From positions 1-64,000 of the forward strand of contig JAFNXN010000014.1 of assembly GCA_017379015.1 (NCBI GenBank): DNA of 64,000 bases, in the 5' to 3' direction. Position numbers and translations under genes: made by a program. Below, piece by piece: positions 14,365 through 25,697 of this stretch. The DNA comes from Alistipes sp. (GTDB taxonomy: Bacteria > Bacteroidota > Bacteroidia > Bacteroidales > Rikenellaceae). Each line of letters starts with the position of its first letter. Position 1 is the stretch's first letter. The notes under the pieces were generated by a model, which saw only the letters and a list, made by a program, of their open reading frames with translations, did not search any database and was not told the DNA's origin.

Positions 14365-16422
14365 TTATTCTGTTTTCTCCTTTTCGCCCCTCTCTGTTGT
14401 AGGCTCCACGATATAGGTTATGCTAGCCTCCTCGCTCTCAACAACTTCTGCCTCGCGCACCTTCGACTCCTCCTCTTTGTTTGTTGGCTCCTGCTTTTCC
14501 TTCTCTATCTGCTGGGCACTCTTGCCAAGGATCTTCTCAACATCTTCCGAGAAGATTGTCTCCTTGTCGAGAAGAAGATCTGCAAGGCGTTCGATACTCT
14601 CTCTCTCGTCCAAGATGATCTTGCGCGTAAGCTCCACAGCCTCGTCGACAATGCGGCGTACCTCCTCGTCGATGAGTATCGCCGTCTGCTCCGAGAATGG
14701 CTTTGTGAACATGTCGCGCTGACCGGTGGCATCATAGAAGCTTATGTTGCCCACCTTTGGGCTCATGCCATAGTAGGCTACCATGGCGTATGCTGTCTTT
14801 GTCGTGCGCTCAAGGTCGTTGATAGCTCCTGTGCTTGTGATGTTGAGAAGCATCTGCTCGGCGATACGTCCTCCAAGAAGCCCTGCGAGCTTGTGCATGA
14901 AGTGCTCGACATTGTGGTTTACGCGCTCCTCAGGCAAGTACCATGTAGCACCAAGCGAGCGACCACGAGGGATGATCGTGATCTTAAGCACTGGGTCGCA
15001 GTTCTTTAATCGCCACATCACCGTAGCATGTCCCGCCTCATGGATAGCTGTCGAGCGACGCTCGCGCTCAGTCATCGGCATGTTGCGACGCTCCAAACCA
15101 CCCACAATACGGTCGATGGCAGCTAAGAAGTCCTCCTGTGTTACGCAATCCTTGTTGTTGCGGGCAGCGATGAGTGCCGCCTCGTTACATACATTTGCTA
15201 TGTCAGCACCCGCAAATCCTGGTGTCTGCTTAGCTAGGAACTCGCGATCGAGGTTTGCGTCTAGCTTAAGACGCTTGAGGTGTACGTCAAAGATCTCCTT
15301 GCGCTCCTTTACGTCGGGAAGACCCACCTCGATCTGGCGGTCGAAGCGTCCAGCACGCATGAGTGCCTTGTCGAGGATGTCTACGCGGTTGGTTGCCGCA
15401 AGCACGATGACACCTGCATTTGTCTGGAAGCCATCCATCTCGGTGAGTAGCTGGTTGAGGGTGTTCTCACGCTCGTCGTTGCCCGAGAAACCCGAGTTCT
15501 TGCCGCGGGCACGTCCTATAGCATCGATCTCGTCGATGAAGACGATACATGGTGCCACCTTCTTAGCCTGCTCGAAGAGGTCGCGGACGCGTGAAGCACC
15601 AACACCCACGAACATCTCCACAAAGTCAGAGCCCGAGATCGAGAGGAATGGAACGTTAGCCTCGCCAGCAACGGCCTTTGCAAGAAGTGTTTTACCTGTT
15701 CCTGGAGGGCCTGCAAGCAGCGCACCCTTAGGTATCTTTGCTCCAAGTGCGCGATATTTGTCCGCCTTGCGTAGGAAGTCGACGATCTCCATGATCTCAA
15801 CCTTTGCCTCCTCAAGACCTGCCACATCCTTGAATGTTATGCGCTCCTTGTTGTTCTTGTCTGCCATCTGAGCACGCGCCTTGCCAACATTCATGATCCC
15901 GCCGCCAGCACCTCCGCCGCCAGCACTGCGCATCATACCGCGCATGAATATCAGCCATACGGCGATGATGAGTATCCATGGTAGGAAGTCGAAAAGATAC
16001 TCAACCCAGCCCCTCTCCGAACGGAGATACTTGATCTTAACCTTCGCTGCCTCAATGCCATTCTCCTTGGCACGTGCCTCGGCACGCTCAATCTGCTCGC
16101 GGAAGTCCTGAACGTCACCTCCGGTGTTGAACTCTATTTGAGCACCCGTGGTGGGCATATTCTTGAAACGGTCGTCCTTGATAAGTGAGTCGACCATCTC
16201 CTGAGTGAGATAGACGCTTGCATTCTCGCGATCTTTGACCTCGATGCGTGCCACGCAACCATTCTCCACAAGACCGTTGATCATGTCCCAGTCACCCTCG
16301 ATGGGACGTGTCTCAGGTTCGCCAAATAGCGATACGCCAATAATGCCAATTGCTACTAATGCCCAGAACCACATGAAGTTAAACTTCGGCTGCATGGGCA
16401 TCTTTGCTCTGTTTTCTGCCAT
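14365..16422 (-). CDS. ftsH: ATP-dependent zinc metalloprotease FtsH
   Basis: A 685-residue membrane-anchored AAA+ protease that removes damaged membrane and short-lived cytosolic proteins. Transmembrane helices at about 16-33 and 145-163 enclose a periplasmic domain. The AAA domain has Walker A GPPGTGKT (238-245), the pore motif [11 protein letters not shown], Walker B IVFIDEID (293-300) and the second region of homology. The zinc site is HEAGH at 461-465. A Glu/Lys-rich low-complexity tail (about 640-685) follows the protease domain. The gene follows rsfS after 49 bases. Confidence 0.97.
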   Translation of the reverse strand: MAENRAKMPMQPKFNFMWFWALVAIGIIGVSLFGEPETRPIEGDWDMINGLVENGCVARIEVKDRENASVYLTQEMVDSLIKDDRFKNMPTTGAQIEFNTGGDVQDFREQIERAEARAKENGIEAAKVKIKYLRSERGWVEYLFDFLPWILIIAVWLIFMRGMMRSAGGGGAGGGIMNVGKARAQMADKNNKERITFKDVAGLEEAKVEIMEIVDFLRKADKYRALGAKIPKGALLAGPPGTGKTLLAKAVAGEANVPFLSISGSDFVEMFVGVGASRVRDLFEQAKKVAPCIVFIDEIDAIGRARGKNSGFSGNDERENTLNQLLTEMDGFQTNAGVIVLAATNRVDILDKALMRAGRFDRQIEVGLPDVKERKEIFDVHLKRLKLDANLDREFLAKQTPGFAGADIANVCNEAALIAARNNKDCVTQEDFLAAIDRIVGGLERRNMPMTERERRSTAIHEAGHATVMWRLKNCDPVLKITIIPRGRSLGATWYLPEERVNHNVEHFMHKLAGLLGGRIAEQMLLNITSTGAINDLERTTKTAYAMVAYYGMSPKVGNISFYDATGQRDMFTKPFSEQTAILIDEEVRRIVDEAVELTRKIILDERESIERLADLLLDKETIFSEDVEKILGKSAQQIEKEKQEPTNKEEESKVREAEVVESEEASITYIVEPTTERGEKEKTE

Positions 16423-16471
16423 ACTAAATCCTAATTATCACACAAATCACTTTCACAAAATCCACTATTCA

Positions 16472-16831
16472 TTAGTCGCCAAACTCGTAGCGCTTCATTG
16501 GGGCATCTGCCCAAAGCTCCTCAAGACGGTAGTAGTCGCGAAGGTCGCTCTGGAAGATGTGAACGATCACATCCGAGTAGTCCATAGCAATCCAAAACGA
16601 GTTCTGACGACCCTCTACTCGCATAGGCCACTCGTGCATAACCTCGAACACCTTCTCCTCGATGCTCTGTGATATTGCATCCACCTGAGTTGTTGAATCG
16701 GCGTTGCAGACCACAAAGTGCGAGCATATAGCTCCATCGAAGCCTGAGAGATCGAGTGAGACGATGCCCTGACCCTTCTTGTCGTCGATTGCCTCTACTA
16801 TCGTATCAATGAGTTTTTGCAAATTTTCCAT
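16472..16831 (-). CDS. rsfS: Ribosomal silencing factor RsfS (Iojap family)
   Basis: A 119-residue protein of the RsfS/DUF143 family, which binds uL14 on the 50S subunit and blocks joining with 30S when nutrients are short. Visible family features are VEAIDDKKGQGIVSLDL, the hydrophobic FVVCNADSTTQVDAIS and WPMRVEGRQNSFWIAMDYSD-VIVHIF, then LRDYYRLEELW near the end. It is the first gene of the operon and has a well-formed promoter about 100 bases upstream. With hpf in the same window, two ribosome-idling factors lie within 14 kb. Confidence 0.93.
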   Translation of the reverse strand: MENLQKLIDTIVEAIDDKKGQGIVSLDLSGFDGAICSHFVVCNADSTTQVDAISQSIEEKVFEVMHEWPMRVEGRQNSFWIAMDYSDVIVHIFQSDLRDYYRLEELWADAPMKRYEFGD

Positions 16832-16931
16832 AGTCTTATTCTCTGATTTTTAGTTATTTACTTCTTGTTTTGTTCTTCTTGTCATCGCCGATGTGAGGGA
16901 TCTTTCCTCGCACGCACGCGTTTAATTCTTG

Positions 16932-16962
16932 CAAATATAAGCAAAAAATGTGAAATATCAAA
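16932..16962 (-). promoter_or_regulatory. Promoter of the rsfS-ftsH-cdsA-psd operon
   Basis: Minus-strand TTTG (16959-16962), a 19-base spacer and TATATTTG (16932-16939). Leader of roughly 95 bases before rsfS. No other good promoter is seen within the operon. Confidence 0.72.
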
Positions 16963-16993
16963 GCCTTCGTCAAAGATAGCGCAATAGAAAGAG

Positions 16994-17022
16994 TTGAGGC
17001 CGACCCGTAGGATCGACCTCAA
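16994..17022 (-). terminator. Terminator of oxyR
   Basis: On the minus strand TTGAGG-TCGA pairs with the TCGG-CCTCAA arm and is followed by CTCTTTCT. It lies about 50 bases past the oxyR stop and just upstream of the rsfS promoter. Confidence 0.65.
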
Positions 17023-17073
17023 TAGGCTCTAGAATATTAATAATATCGCTTTTTTGCCTCGTTGTTTTAAACC

Positions 17074-17973
17074 TTATATTTTCTCCTGATCTACGCACTT
17101 GAGTATCGTTGAGCGCAGTGCCTCGACGATAGATTGTTTTACGTATGTTCGGCTTACGGCAAGTGCTACACGGCGCGATGTTGCACCCTTGGCAATGCTC
17201 TTCACGCGGTTGCGTCGAGCCTGTGGTATAAACTCGAGTGCCATCTCGGGGATGATGGTCATGCACGATGTGCAGTCAACCATTCGCATGAGCGTGTCGA
17301 GTGATCCCGACTCAAAGTAGAAGTGCGATGGGATGTCGTTTGCAGCTTGACAGAGCTCGAAGATCTGATCACGCATACAGTTGCCTCGGCTAAGTAGTAT
17401 AAGATCCTTAAAATCAATATCCTCGATGCGTATGTTTGAACGCTCGAAGAGTGGGTGCGAGGGCGATAGATAGGCGTAGAAATGGTCGCTGAACAGGTCG
17501 TGTTCGGTGATGCCTTCGCCACACGTTCCTGATGCTACGAGGGCTGCATCGATGCGGTCATGCTTGAGTGCCTCTATGATGTCGGCAGTCACCATCTCGT
17601 GAATCTCGAGCTCAACCTTGGGGTACTCTTTGATGAAGGTTGGTATGAACTTGTGGAGCAGGTATGGTGCGATGGTGGGGATGACACCTAGACGCATGCG
17701 ACCAGCACACTCGCCGCGAAGCTCTGCCACAGACTCACGAATATAGTTATATGAGCGAAGTGTCTCGCGAGCCTTTTCGAGTACAACCTCTCCTACAGCA
17801 GTAGGGATAATTGGTTTTTTTGTGCGGTCGAGAAGTACTGCGCCAAGCTCCTCTTCGAGGGCCTTGATCTGCATCGAGAGTGAGGGCTGCGTTACGAAGC
17901 AGTGTTCTGCGGCAAGTGAGAAACTGCCACAGTTGGCTACCGCCATCAGATATTCAAGTTGGATAATAGTCAT
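17074..17973 (-). CDS. oxyR: Hydrogen-peroxide sensor OxyR (LysR family)
   Basis: A 299-residue LysR-type regulator. The N-terminal helix-turn-helix (about 1-60) reads LEYLMAVANCGSFSLAAEHC ... QPSLSMQIKALEEELG. The regulatory domain contains GNCMRDQIFELC, with cysteines at C199 and C208, the same numbers as the redox pair of E. coli OxyR. The neighbouring HFYFESGSLDTLMRMV also matches OxyR. This makes peroxide sensing by disulfide formation likely. The gene is divergent from trpS and has its own promoter and terminator. Typical OxyR targets (catalase, ahpC, dps) are not in the window. Confidence 0.92.
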   Translation of the reverse strand: MTIIQLEYLMAVANCGSFSLAAEHCFVTQPSLSMQIKALEEELGAVLLDRTKKPIIPTAVGEVVLEKARETLRSYNYIRESVAELRGECAGRMRLGVIPTIAPYLLHKFIPTFIKEYPKVELEIHEMVTADIIEALKHDRIDAALVASGTCGEGITEHDLFSDHFYAYLSPSHPLFERSNIRIEDIDFKDLILLSRGNCMRDQIFELCQAANDIPSHFYFESGSLDTLMRMVDCTSCMTIIPEMALEFIPQARRNRVKSIAKGATSRRVALAVSRTYVKQSIVEALRSTILKCVDQEKI

Positions 17974-18017
17974 GTCTAGTAGATGTTTTGGTTATAAGGT
18001 TGTCTGTTTGTCTGCTA

Positions 18018-18049
18018 CAAAGTTATAAAAAAAATCTATATTTCAACAA
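18018..18049 (-). promoter_or_regulatory. Promoter of oxyR
   Basis: Minus-strand TTG (18047-18049), a 21-base spacer and TAACTTTG (18018-18025). The leader is about 40 bases. Confidence 0.6.
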
Positions 18050-18078
18050 TTTTAGTAGGAATCTCACCAAATTTTTGC

Positions 18079-18086
18079 TATTTTTG
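18079..18086 (+). promoter_or_regulatory. Possible -7 box of trpS
   Basis: TATTTTTG fits TAnnTTTG, about 58 bases before the trpS start. No TTTG at the usual upstream spacing. Confidence 0.35.
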
Positions 18087-18110
18087 TCGCTTGCGAGAGT
18101 ATATATATAA

Positions 18111-19262
<1,152 letters not shown>

Positions 19263-19281
19263 TCAAGCCACCGATTGATTT

Positions 19282-21081
19282 ATGATTCAGCTAGAGCAAA
19301 AGATCAAAGATCGCATTTTTGAGGTCTTCCAAGGTCTTACCAGAGGCTTGAGGGATTCGCATGTGATGGCAATACTCGCCATCATGGTGGGTCTTTGTGC
19401 CGGTCTTGGAGCCTTTATCTTCAACACGCTGCTTCACACGATTACGGAGCTTCTCACCTCGTGGACGCCCGAGGATCAGGCTCAGTGGCTCTACTTGGTA
19501 TATCCCGGTATCGGTATCATCCTCGCTACGCTCTTTGTCAAGTACGTTGTCAAGGATGGTATCTCGGAGGGTGTCACCCGAGTGTTGTATGCCATGTCGC
19601 GTGGCGGCTCGCGAATCAAGGGACACAATACGTGGACATCGATTGTGGGTGGTGCTACAACCATCGGTTTTGGTGGTTCGGTAGGTCCTGAGGCGCCTAT
19701 TGTGCTCACGGGAGCTGCCATCGGCTCGAACATCGGTAAGCTTGCTCGCCTAAACTACAAGAATATCACGCTGCTGCTCTGTTGTGGCGCGGGTGCTGCC
19801 GTGGCTGCGATCTTCAAAGCACCAATCACTGGTGTGGTCTTCGTGCTGGAGATCTTGATGCTCGACATCACCTCGAAGTCGATTATCCCGCTGCTCATGG
19901 CGTCGATGACGGCAACCATAACGTCGCTTGTGCTGCATGGCTTCTCGCCAATCATCGCCGTGTCGCTCTCGGCAGATGATATGTTTAAGGTGGCGCAAGT
20001 GCCTCTCTTTGTGTTGCTTGGCTGCTTCTGTGGCGTTATGGCATACTACTTCACGTCGGTTAACTCGAAGGTGGGAGGCTTCTACAACGCGATGCAGAGT
20101 CAGTGGCGCAAGTGGATCTATGCTGGTGTCTCGTTGGGTCTGTTGATCTTCCTCTTCCCACCACTCTATGGTGAGGGTCACGGCAGTTTCGGTTCGCTCA
20201 TGTCGGGAAGTACCGAGGAGCTGTTCAACAACTCGATCTTCTACTCGTTCAGCGAGTCGGACTGGTTTATCATAATCTATCTGATCGCCATCATGTTGTT
20301 TAAGGTGGTGGCTATGGCTACGACAAATGCGGCTGGAGGTGTTGGTGGTACGTTCGCTCCATCGCTCTTTGTAGGTGCTTTTGCTGGTGCAACCATCGCG
20401 GTTATCTGTCGTTCGGTCTTTGGCTGGGATATATCTATCACCTCGTTTACGCTTGCTGGTATGGCGGGTGTTATGTCGGGCGTTATGAAGGCACCACTCA
20501 CGGCTATCTTCCTTATCGCCGAGCTCTCGAATGGCTATGGATTGTTCATTCCGCTGATGATCGTGTCGTGCATCTCGTTTGCCGTCAACTATGGTCTTGA
20601 CCGCGACTCGATCTATACCAAGCAGTTGCGTATGCGTGGCGAGCTTCTTACCCATGATAAGGACTCCTCGGCGTTTGTATTCTTGCGCCTCGACCAGCTT
20701 ATGGAGACCGACTTTATCCGTATTCGCGAGTCGTTGACGCTGGGAGATATTGTAAATATCATCTCGAGTGCTCGCCGTAACATCTTCCCTGTGATAGATA
20801 ACTATGGCAAGCTCCTAGGCGTGGTGCAGCTCGACGACCTGCGTCACGACATGTTTAATCGCGATAAGTGGAATACGTCGATCATTCACTATATGATCCA
20901 GCCACCAGATAAGATCCTAGAGCATGAGATGATCCAGAGCATCATGCCCCGTTTCGAGCAGAGCAACACCTGGATGCTTCCCGTTGTCGACAAGGGTGGT
21001 CACTACCTGGGATTTATCTCTAAGTCACGCATCTTGAACGCCTATCGCGAGGCACTGGTGAATGTGTCACAAGTAGATTAA
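19282..21081 (+). CDS. CLC-family chloride channel/antiporter with CBS domains
   Basis: A 599-residue membrane protein with about ten hydrophobic helices in residues 20-430. The ion-path motifs are GGSVGPEAPIV (in place of GREGP, keeping the gating glutamate position) and GGVGGTFAPSLFVGA. The C-terminal 130 residues hold two CBS domains (MQMETDFIRIRES-type start, then YMIQPPDKILEHE), probably sensing adenine nucleotides. Whether it is a channel or a 2Cl/H exchanger cannot be told from what I see. It is sandwiched between trpS and ychF with short gaps, suggesting read-through transcription. Confidence 0.9.
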   Translation: MIQLEQKIKDRIFEVFQGLTRGLRDSHVMAILAIMVGLCAGLGAFIFNTLLHTITELLTSWTPEDQAQWLYLVYPGIGIILATLFVKYVVKDGISEGVTRVLYAMSRGGSRIKGHNTWTSIVGGATTIGFGGSVGPEAPIVLTGAAIGSNIGKLARLNYKNITLLLCCGAGAAVAAIFKAPITGVVFVLEILMLDITSKSIIPLLMASMTATITSLVLHGFSPIIAVSLSADDMFKVAQVPLFVLLGCFCGVMAYYFTSVNSKVGGFYNAMQSQWRKWIYAGVSLGLLIFLFPPLYGEGHGSFGSLMSGSTEELFNNSIFYSFSESDWFIIIYLIAIMLFKVVAMATTNAAGGVGGTFAPSLFVGAFAGATIAVICRSVFGWDISITSFTLAGMAGVMSGVMKAPLTAIFLIAELSNGYGLFIPLMIVSCISFAVNYGLDRDSIYTKQLRMRGELLTHDKDSSAFVFLRLDQLMETDFIRIRESLTLGDIVNIISSARRNIFPVIDNYGKLLGVVQLDDLRHDMFNRDKWNTSIIHYMIQPPDKILEHEMIQSIMPRFEQSNTWMLPVVDKGGHYLGFISKSRILNAYREALVNVSQVD

Positions 21082-21107
21082 TGAAAATGATAAAAAACTA
21101 AAATATT

Positions 21108-22205
21108 ATGGCTTTACAATGTGGAATTGTCGGACTGCCTAACGTGGGTAAGTCGACACTGTTTAACTGTTTGTCGAATGCGCGTGCGCAGGCTGCAAAC
21201 TTTCCGTTCTGTACTATCGAGCCCAATGTGGGCGTGATTACTGTGCCCGATGAGCGTCTTACGAAGCTCGTTGAGATCGATAACCCTAAGCGTGTTGTGC
21301 CCACAACAATCGAGATCGTCGACATCGCTGGCTTGGTTAAGGGTGCTTCAAAGGGCGAGGGCTTGGGTAATAAGTTCTTGGCAAATATCCGAAATACCAA
21401 CGCCATCATCCATGTGTTGCGTTGCTTCGAGAATGAGAATATCACCCATGTAGATGGTACTGTAGACCCTGTGCGCGATAAGGGTATTATCGACACCGAG
21501 TTGCAGCTCAAGGATCTTGAGACCATTGAGAATCGTATCGGTAAGTGCCAGAAGCAGGCTACTGCGGGCGATAAGATTGCAAAGCGTCAGTACGACATCT
21601 TGTGTCGCTATAAGGAGGCTTTGGAGCAGGGTCTTTCGGCGCGTACCGTGGAGCTTACCGCTGAGGAGCGCAAGACGGTGTGGGATCTAAACCTTCTTAC
21701 CGATAAGCCAGTGTTGTATGTATGTAATGTTGACGAGGGTGCTGCCGTAAAGGGTAACGTACACACCGAGGCTGTGCGTGCTGCCATCGCTTCGGAGCAT
21801 GCCGAGATGCTTATTGTTGCAGCCTCTGCTGAGGCCGATATTGCCGAGCTTGAGACTTTCGAGGAGCGTCAGATGTTCCTTCAGGATATGGGTCTTGAGG
21901 AGTCGGGCGTGAGCCGTTTGATCAAGGCTGCCTACCGTCTTCTTGATCTTCAGACCTTCTTCACTACGGGTGCTGATGAGAGCCGTGCTTGGACCTTCCG
22001 TCGCGGTATGAAGGCCCCCGAGACTGCTGGTATCATCCACACCGACTTTGAGCGTGGCTTCATTCGTGCCGAGGTTATCAAGTATGCTGACTATGTTGAG
22101 CTTGGCTCGGAGCGTGCATGCCGCGATGTGGGTAAGATTGGTATTGAGGGTAAGGAGTATGTCGTTGAGGATGGCGATATTATGCACTTCCTATTCAATG
22201 TATAA
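21108..22205 (+). CDS. ychF: Redox-regulated ATPase/GTPase YchF
   Basis: A 365-residue Obg-related P-loop NTPase (Ola1/YchF) that prefers ATP. The P-loop is GLPNVGKSTLFN at residues 8-19 and G3 is DIAGLVKGASKGEGLGNKF. The G4 position is NVDE rather than NKxD, which explains the relaxed base preference. A coiled-coil helical domain follows, then the C-terminal TGS domain (LQTFFTTGADESRAWTFRRG ... EDGDIMHFLFNV). It is conserved in nearly all bacteria and linked to ribosomes and oxidative stress. Confidence 0.97.
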   Translation: MALQCGIVGLPNVGKSTLFNCLSNARAQAANFPFCTIEPNVGVITVPDERLTKLVEIDNPKRVVPTTIEIVDIAGLVKGASKGEGLGNKFLANIRNTNAIIHVLRCFENENITHVDGTVDPVRDKGIIDTELQLKDLETIENRIGKCQKQATAGDKIAKRQYDILCRYKEALEQGLSARTVELTAEERKTVWDLNLLTDKPVLYVCNVDEGAAVKGNVHTEAVRAAIASEHAEMLIVAASAEADIAELETFEERQMFLQDMGLEESGVSRLIKAAYRLLDLQTFFTTGADESRAWTFRRGMKAPETAGIIHTDFERGFIRAEVIKYADYVELGSERACRDVGKIGIEGKEYVVEDGDIMHFLFNV

Positions 22206-22244
22206 CTTGGAATAGATGTCTAACCTGATAAATATTTGAGCTTT

Positions 22245-22979
22245 ATGGAAAAATTGTGGAAATATATCATCTGCTCATCGGCCTTTGTTCTTGCCGCTAT
22301 GGTTCTTGCAGCAGCCTACACCTCTAGTTCGCGTAGCGAGGGTACAATCTCGGTTACAGGTCTTGGCGAGACGCAGTTTGCCTCAGACATGATCGTTGTC
22401 GAGGGTGAGTTTAGTGTTAAGAATGATGCTGCTGCTGATGGCTATATCGAGTTGGAGAATCAGCGCAAGAGAGTTCTCAGCCACCTTGTGAGCAATGGCG
22501 TATCTGAGGAGTCTATCTCGTTCAACATGCCTACGGCACGTGAGGTGTTTGAGAGCGTCTATGTTGATGGCAAGTATATCGGCGAGACCTCTAATGGTTT
22601 TATCCTCCGACAGTCGTTTATCGTTGAGTCTATGGAGGTTGATGCTGTTGAGGCTGCGTCGCGTAAGCTGCCATCACTCATGGCTGAGGGTATCATGGTT
22701 GAGGTCTACGAGCCTATGTACTATTTCACCAAGCTTGAGAGCGTTAAGCACGATCTTATCGGTGCTGCGGCTGCCGATGCCCGTGCCCGTGCCGAGCTTA
22801 TGGCTACAAATGCTGGCTCGAGCCTTGGCAAGCTCATCAGCTCACGTGCTGGTGTGTTCCAGATCACGGCGGCTACTGGCGATGAGGAGTTCTCGGCAGG
22901 AGGTTCATTCAACCTCTCGTCACGCGTTAAGAAGGCACGTGTTACGGTACGTGCTGAGTTTAAGGTTAAAAACAATTAA
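22245..22979 (+). CDS. SIMPL domain protein (DUF541), periplasmic
   Basis: A 244-residue protein with an N-terminal hydrophobic anchor or signal (about 5-27). The SIMPL/DUF541 domain follows (ISVTGLGETQFASDMIVVEGEFS ... AAADARARAELMATNAG-SSLGKLISS), a fold related to BP26/OMP28. The function of the family is poorly defined; some members are envelope stress proteins. ATG at 22245 is preferred to a TTG nine bases upstream. It lies between ychF and gltX with gaps of 39 and 13 bases. Confidence 0.85.
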   Translation: MEKLWKYIICSSAFVLAAMVLAAAYTSSSRSEGTISVTGLGETQFASDMIVVEGEFSVKNDAAADGYIELENQRKRVLSHLVSNGVSEESISFNMPTAREVFESVYVDGKYIGETSNGFILRQSFIVESMEVDAVEAASRKLPSLMAEGIMVEVYEPMYYFTKLESVKHDLIGAAAADARARAELMATNAGSSLGKLISSRAGVFQITAATGDEEFSAGGSFNLSSRVKKARVTVRAEFKVKNN

Positions 22980-22992
22980 TATTTAGGATACA

Positions 22993-24522
22993 ATGAGAGA
23001 AGTAAGAGTAAGATTTGCACCCAGCCCAACTGGTCCGTTGCACATTGGTGGTGTTCGCACAGCACTATATAACTACCTTTTTGCACGTCGTCATGGCGGC
23101 AAGATGATTCTCCGTATCGAGGATACCGACTCGCAGCGTTTCGTGCCCGGTGCTGAGGAGTATATTATTGAGTCGCTCAAGTGGTGCGGCATCGAGATTG
23201 ATGAGGGTGTGGGCGTTGGTGGTCCACATGCCCCATACCGCCAGAGCGAGCGTCGTGAGATCTATTTGAAGTATGCTAAGCAGCTTGTTGATGCCGACTG
23301 GGCATACTACGCTTTCGATACTCCTGAGGAGTTAGATGTTCTCCGTAAGGAGGCCGAGGAGGCTGGCAAGACCTTTGCCTACAACTATGAGGTGCGCGAG
23401 AAGCTCCCTACCTCACTAAGCCTATCGAAGGAGGAGGTCGAGGCACGTATTGCACGTGGCGATCAGTGGGTTGTGCGCTTTAAGATGCCTGAGAACGAGA
23501 TAGTTAAGATGGATGACTTGATCCGTGGTCATGTTGAGGTTAACACCTCGACACTCGACGACAAGGTGTTGTATAAGTCGGTTGACGCACTTCCTACTTA
23601 CCACCTAGCAAACATCGTTGATGACCATCTTATGGAGGTGTCGCACGTTATTCGTGGCGAGGAGTGGTTGCCATCGTTGCCACTGCACTATCTCCTATAT
23701 CGCGCCTTCGGTTGGACCGATACACAGCCTGAGTTCGCTCACTTGCCACTTCTGCTAAAGCCTACGGGTAGCGGAAAGCTCTCGAAGCGTGATGGCGACA
23801 AGATGGGCTTCCCTGTCTTCCCACTATTCTGGACTGCGCCCACAGGCGAGACTTCGCGCGGCTATCGCGAGGATGGCTACCTCGCTGAGGCATTCATCAA
23901 CATGCTCTCGTTGCTTGGCTGGAACCCTGGTACTGAGCAGGAGATCTTCTCTATGCAGGAGCTCATCGACTCATTCTCGCTCGACCGTGTCTCTAAGGCT
24001 GGTGCTCGCTTCCAGCCCGATAAGGCTAAGTGGTTCAACGCTCAGTATATGCACTCGCTCTCGGATGAGCAGCTTGCACCTTTTATGCAGCCTATCTTGC
24101 GTGAGCACGGCATTGAGGTTACGGACGAGGTTGCGGGCAAGGCGGCTGGTATCATGAAGGAGCGCATGACGCTTGTTACTGATATGTGGGATCTCACATC
24201 GTTCTTCTTCGTTGCTCCTACAGAGTATGAGGAGAAGCTTGTGAAGAAGCAGTGGAAGGGCGATAACCCAGCTATGCTCAAGGCTTTGCGTGGTGTGCTC
24301 GAGGCTATCGAGGACTTCTCGAAGGAGAACACCGAGGCGGTGGTACGTGCTTGGATCGAGGCTGAGGGCTACTCGCTTGGTCAGGTTATGAACACGTTGC
24401 GTCTAGCGTTGGTTGGTGCTGGTAAGGGTCCCGGCATGTTCGATGTTACGGAGTTTATCGGCAAGGCAGAGTGCTTGAAGCGTATCGACTCACTTGTTAA
24501 CAATGTCACACCTGTTGAGTAA
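22993..24522 (+). CDS. gltX: Glutamate--tRNA ligase
   Basis: A 509-residue class I synthetase. The active site has [18 protein letters not shown] near the N-terminus and the KMSKS-type loop GKLSKRDGD. The Bacteroidetes insertion [28 protein letters not shown] follows the loop in two parts, which accounts for the extra length over the E. coli enzyme. The C-terminal anticodon-binding region is helical. Its stop overlaps the next start by one base (TAATG), so the epimerase gene is translationally coupled. Confidence 0.96.
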   Translation: MREVRVRFAPSPTGPLHIGGVRTALYNYLFARRHGGKMILRIEDTDSQRFVPGAEEYIIESLKWCGIEIDEGVGVGGPHAPYRQSERREIYLKYAKQLVDADWAYYAFDTPEELDVLRKEAEEAGKTFAYNYEVREKLPTSLSLSKEEVEARIARGDQWVVRFKMPENEIVKMDDLIRGHVEVNTSTLDDKVLYKSVDALPTYHLANIVDDHLMEVSHVIRGEEWLPSLPLHYLLYRAFGWTDTQPEFAHLPLLLKPTGSGKLSKRDGDKMGFPVFPLFWTAPTGETSRGYREDGYLAEAFINMLSLLGWNPGTEQEIFSMQELIDSFSLDRVSKAGARFQPDKAKWFNAQYMHSLSDEQLAPFMQPILREHGIEVTDEVAGKAAGIMKERMTLVTDMWDLTSFFFVAPTEYEEKLVKKQWKGDNPAMLKALRGVLEAIEDFSKENTEAVVRAWIEAEGYSLGQVMNTLRLALVGAGKGPGMFDVTEFIGKAECLKRIDSLVNNVTPVE

Positions 24523-25577
24523 TGGAGATCTTACAGCATATTTGGGGCTCTACGCCTGAGGGTGAGGGTATCATCCTCTACACGATGCGTAACGAGCGTG
24601 GCTCGGAGGTGCAGTTGTGTAATATCGGTGCCTCGATCGTGAGTGTCAAGTTTGCCGATCGCAATGGCAAGATCGATGATGTGGCACTGGGCTATGCAGA
24701 CCCCGCGAGCTATATCGGTGATGGTGCAGCGAGTGGTAAGAGCGTAGGTCGCGTTGCTGGTCGCATTGCTCGCGGTCACATGGTTGTTGACGGTGTGGAG
24801 TATCGTCTTGAGGTTAACAACGGACCTAACCACCTTCATGGTGGCTCTAAGGGATTTGCTAATCGCTACTGGGAGGGTCGTGTTGAGACCAACCGTGTGG
24901 TGTTCAGCTACATCTCTGAGGATATGGAGCAGGGCTATCCTGGCGAACTTATTGTCGAGGCGGTCTACGACTTTGACGATGAGGACAACCTCGAGATTAC
25001 CTACCTCGCCAAGTCGAACAAGACTACCGTAGTGAACCTCACTAACCACCTCTATTGGAATCTTCATGGCGAGGGCTCGGGTAAGAGCATCCTCGACCAT
25101 GAGTTGCATCTCAACTGCTCGAAGGTGCTTGAGATGGATACGGTGCAGATACCTACGGGCAAGCTCCTTGATGTCAAGGGCACGGCTCTCGACTTTACTC
25201 AGTGGCGTAGGTTTGGCGATGATATAGACTCTGAGTTCAACAATATACGCACCTATCGTGGTTATGATCACTGCTTTGCGGTGGATGGCTTTGAGAGAAA
25301 CATCCTTAAGGAGGTTGGCGAGTTGCGTTGCGAGGCTACGGGACGTAGCGTAACGATACTCTCGTCGCAGCCTGCGGCGGTGCTCTATACGGGCAACTGG
25401 CTCTCGGGTGGCTGCCCAAAGACCAAGTCGCAGAGCTACTACGATGACTATGCAGGTGTTGCCATCGAGTGTCAGGGATTTAGCGATGCCGTGAACCATC
25501 CCGAGTTCCCATCTATTGAGCTCGCGGCCGGAGAGCTGTATTGTCAGAAGATAGTCTTCAAGCTAGGCACGTTCTAG
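24522..25577 (+). CDS. galM: Aldose 1-epimerase (galactose mutarotase)
   Basis: A 351-residue mutarotase interconverting alpha and beta anomers of aldoses. Typical segments are GRVAGRIARG, NGPNHLHGGSKGFANRYW, VNLTNHLYWNLHGEG with the catalytic histidine, and YRGYDHCFAVDG. The catalytic glutamate is in VAIECQGFSDAVNHPEFPS. There is no signal peptide or lipobox, so it acts in the cytoplasm, unlike many Bacteroidetes homologues. It is coupled to gltX by a one-base overlap; no sugar-utilisation genes are near. A strong terminator follows. Confidence 0.93.
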   Translation: MEILQHIWGSTPEGEGIILYTMRNERGSEVQLCNIGASIVSVKFADRNGKIDDVALGYADPASYIGDGAASGKSVGRVAGRIARGHMVVDGVEYRLEVNNGPNHLHGGSKGFANRYWEGRVETNRVVFSYISEDMEQGYPGELIVEAVYDFDDEDNLEITYLAKSNKTTVVNLTNHLYWNLHGEGSGKSILDHELHLNCSKVLEMDTVQIPTGKLLDVKGTALDFTQWRRFGDDIDSEFNNIRTYRGYDHCFAVDGFERNILKEVGELRCEATGRSVTILSSQPAAVLYTGNWLSGGCPKTKSQSYYDDYAGVAIECQGFSDAVNHPEFPSIELAAGELYCQKIVFKLGTF

Positions 25578-25615
25578 AGCGCGTTGAGTGACGAAGATAG
25601 AAGATAAGTAGAATG

Positions 25616-25669
25616 GGGAGTTTAATATTGAGAGTGGGTCGACGGGTCATACTTTGTTAAACTCCCTTT
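25616..25669 (+). terminator. Terminator after galM
   Basis: GGGAGTTTAA and TTAAACTCCC form a perfect 10-bp stem around a 31-base loop, followed by TTTAAT. It closes the trpS-galM run. Confidence 0.75.
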
Positions 25670-25697
25670 AATGTGTCCATGAACCTATAACTTTAAA

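Noticed and set aside
14353-15871. Long frames antisense to ftsH
   Set aside because: They are shadows of ftsH codon use, Ser/Arg-rich, with no domain; the sense frame has all FtsH motifs.
19750-20655. 301-residue frame antisense to the CLC channel gene
   Set aside because: Composition (His/Arg/Thr-rich) is that of a reverse-strand shadow and the sense frame has clear CLC motifs.
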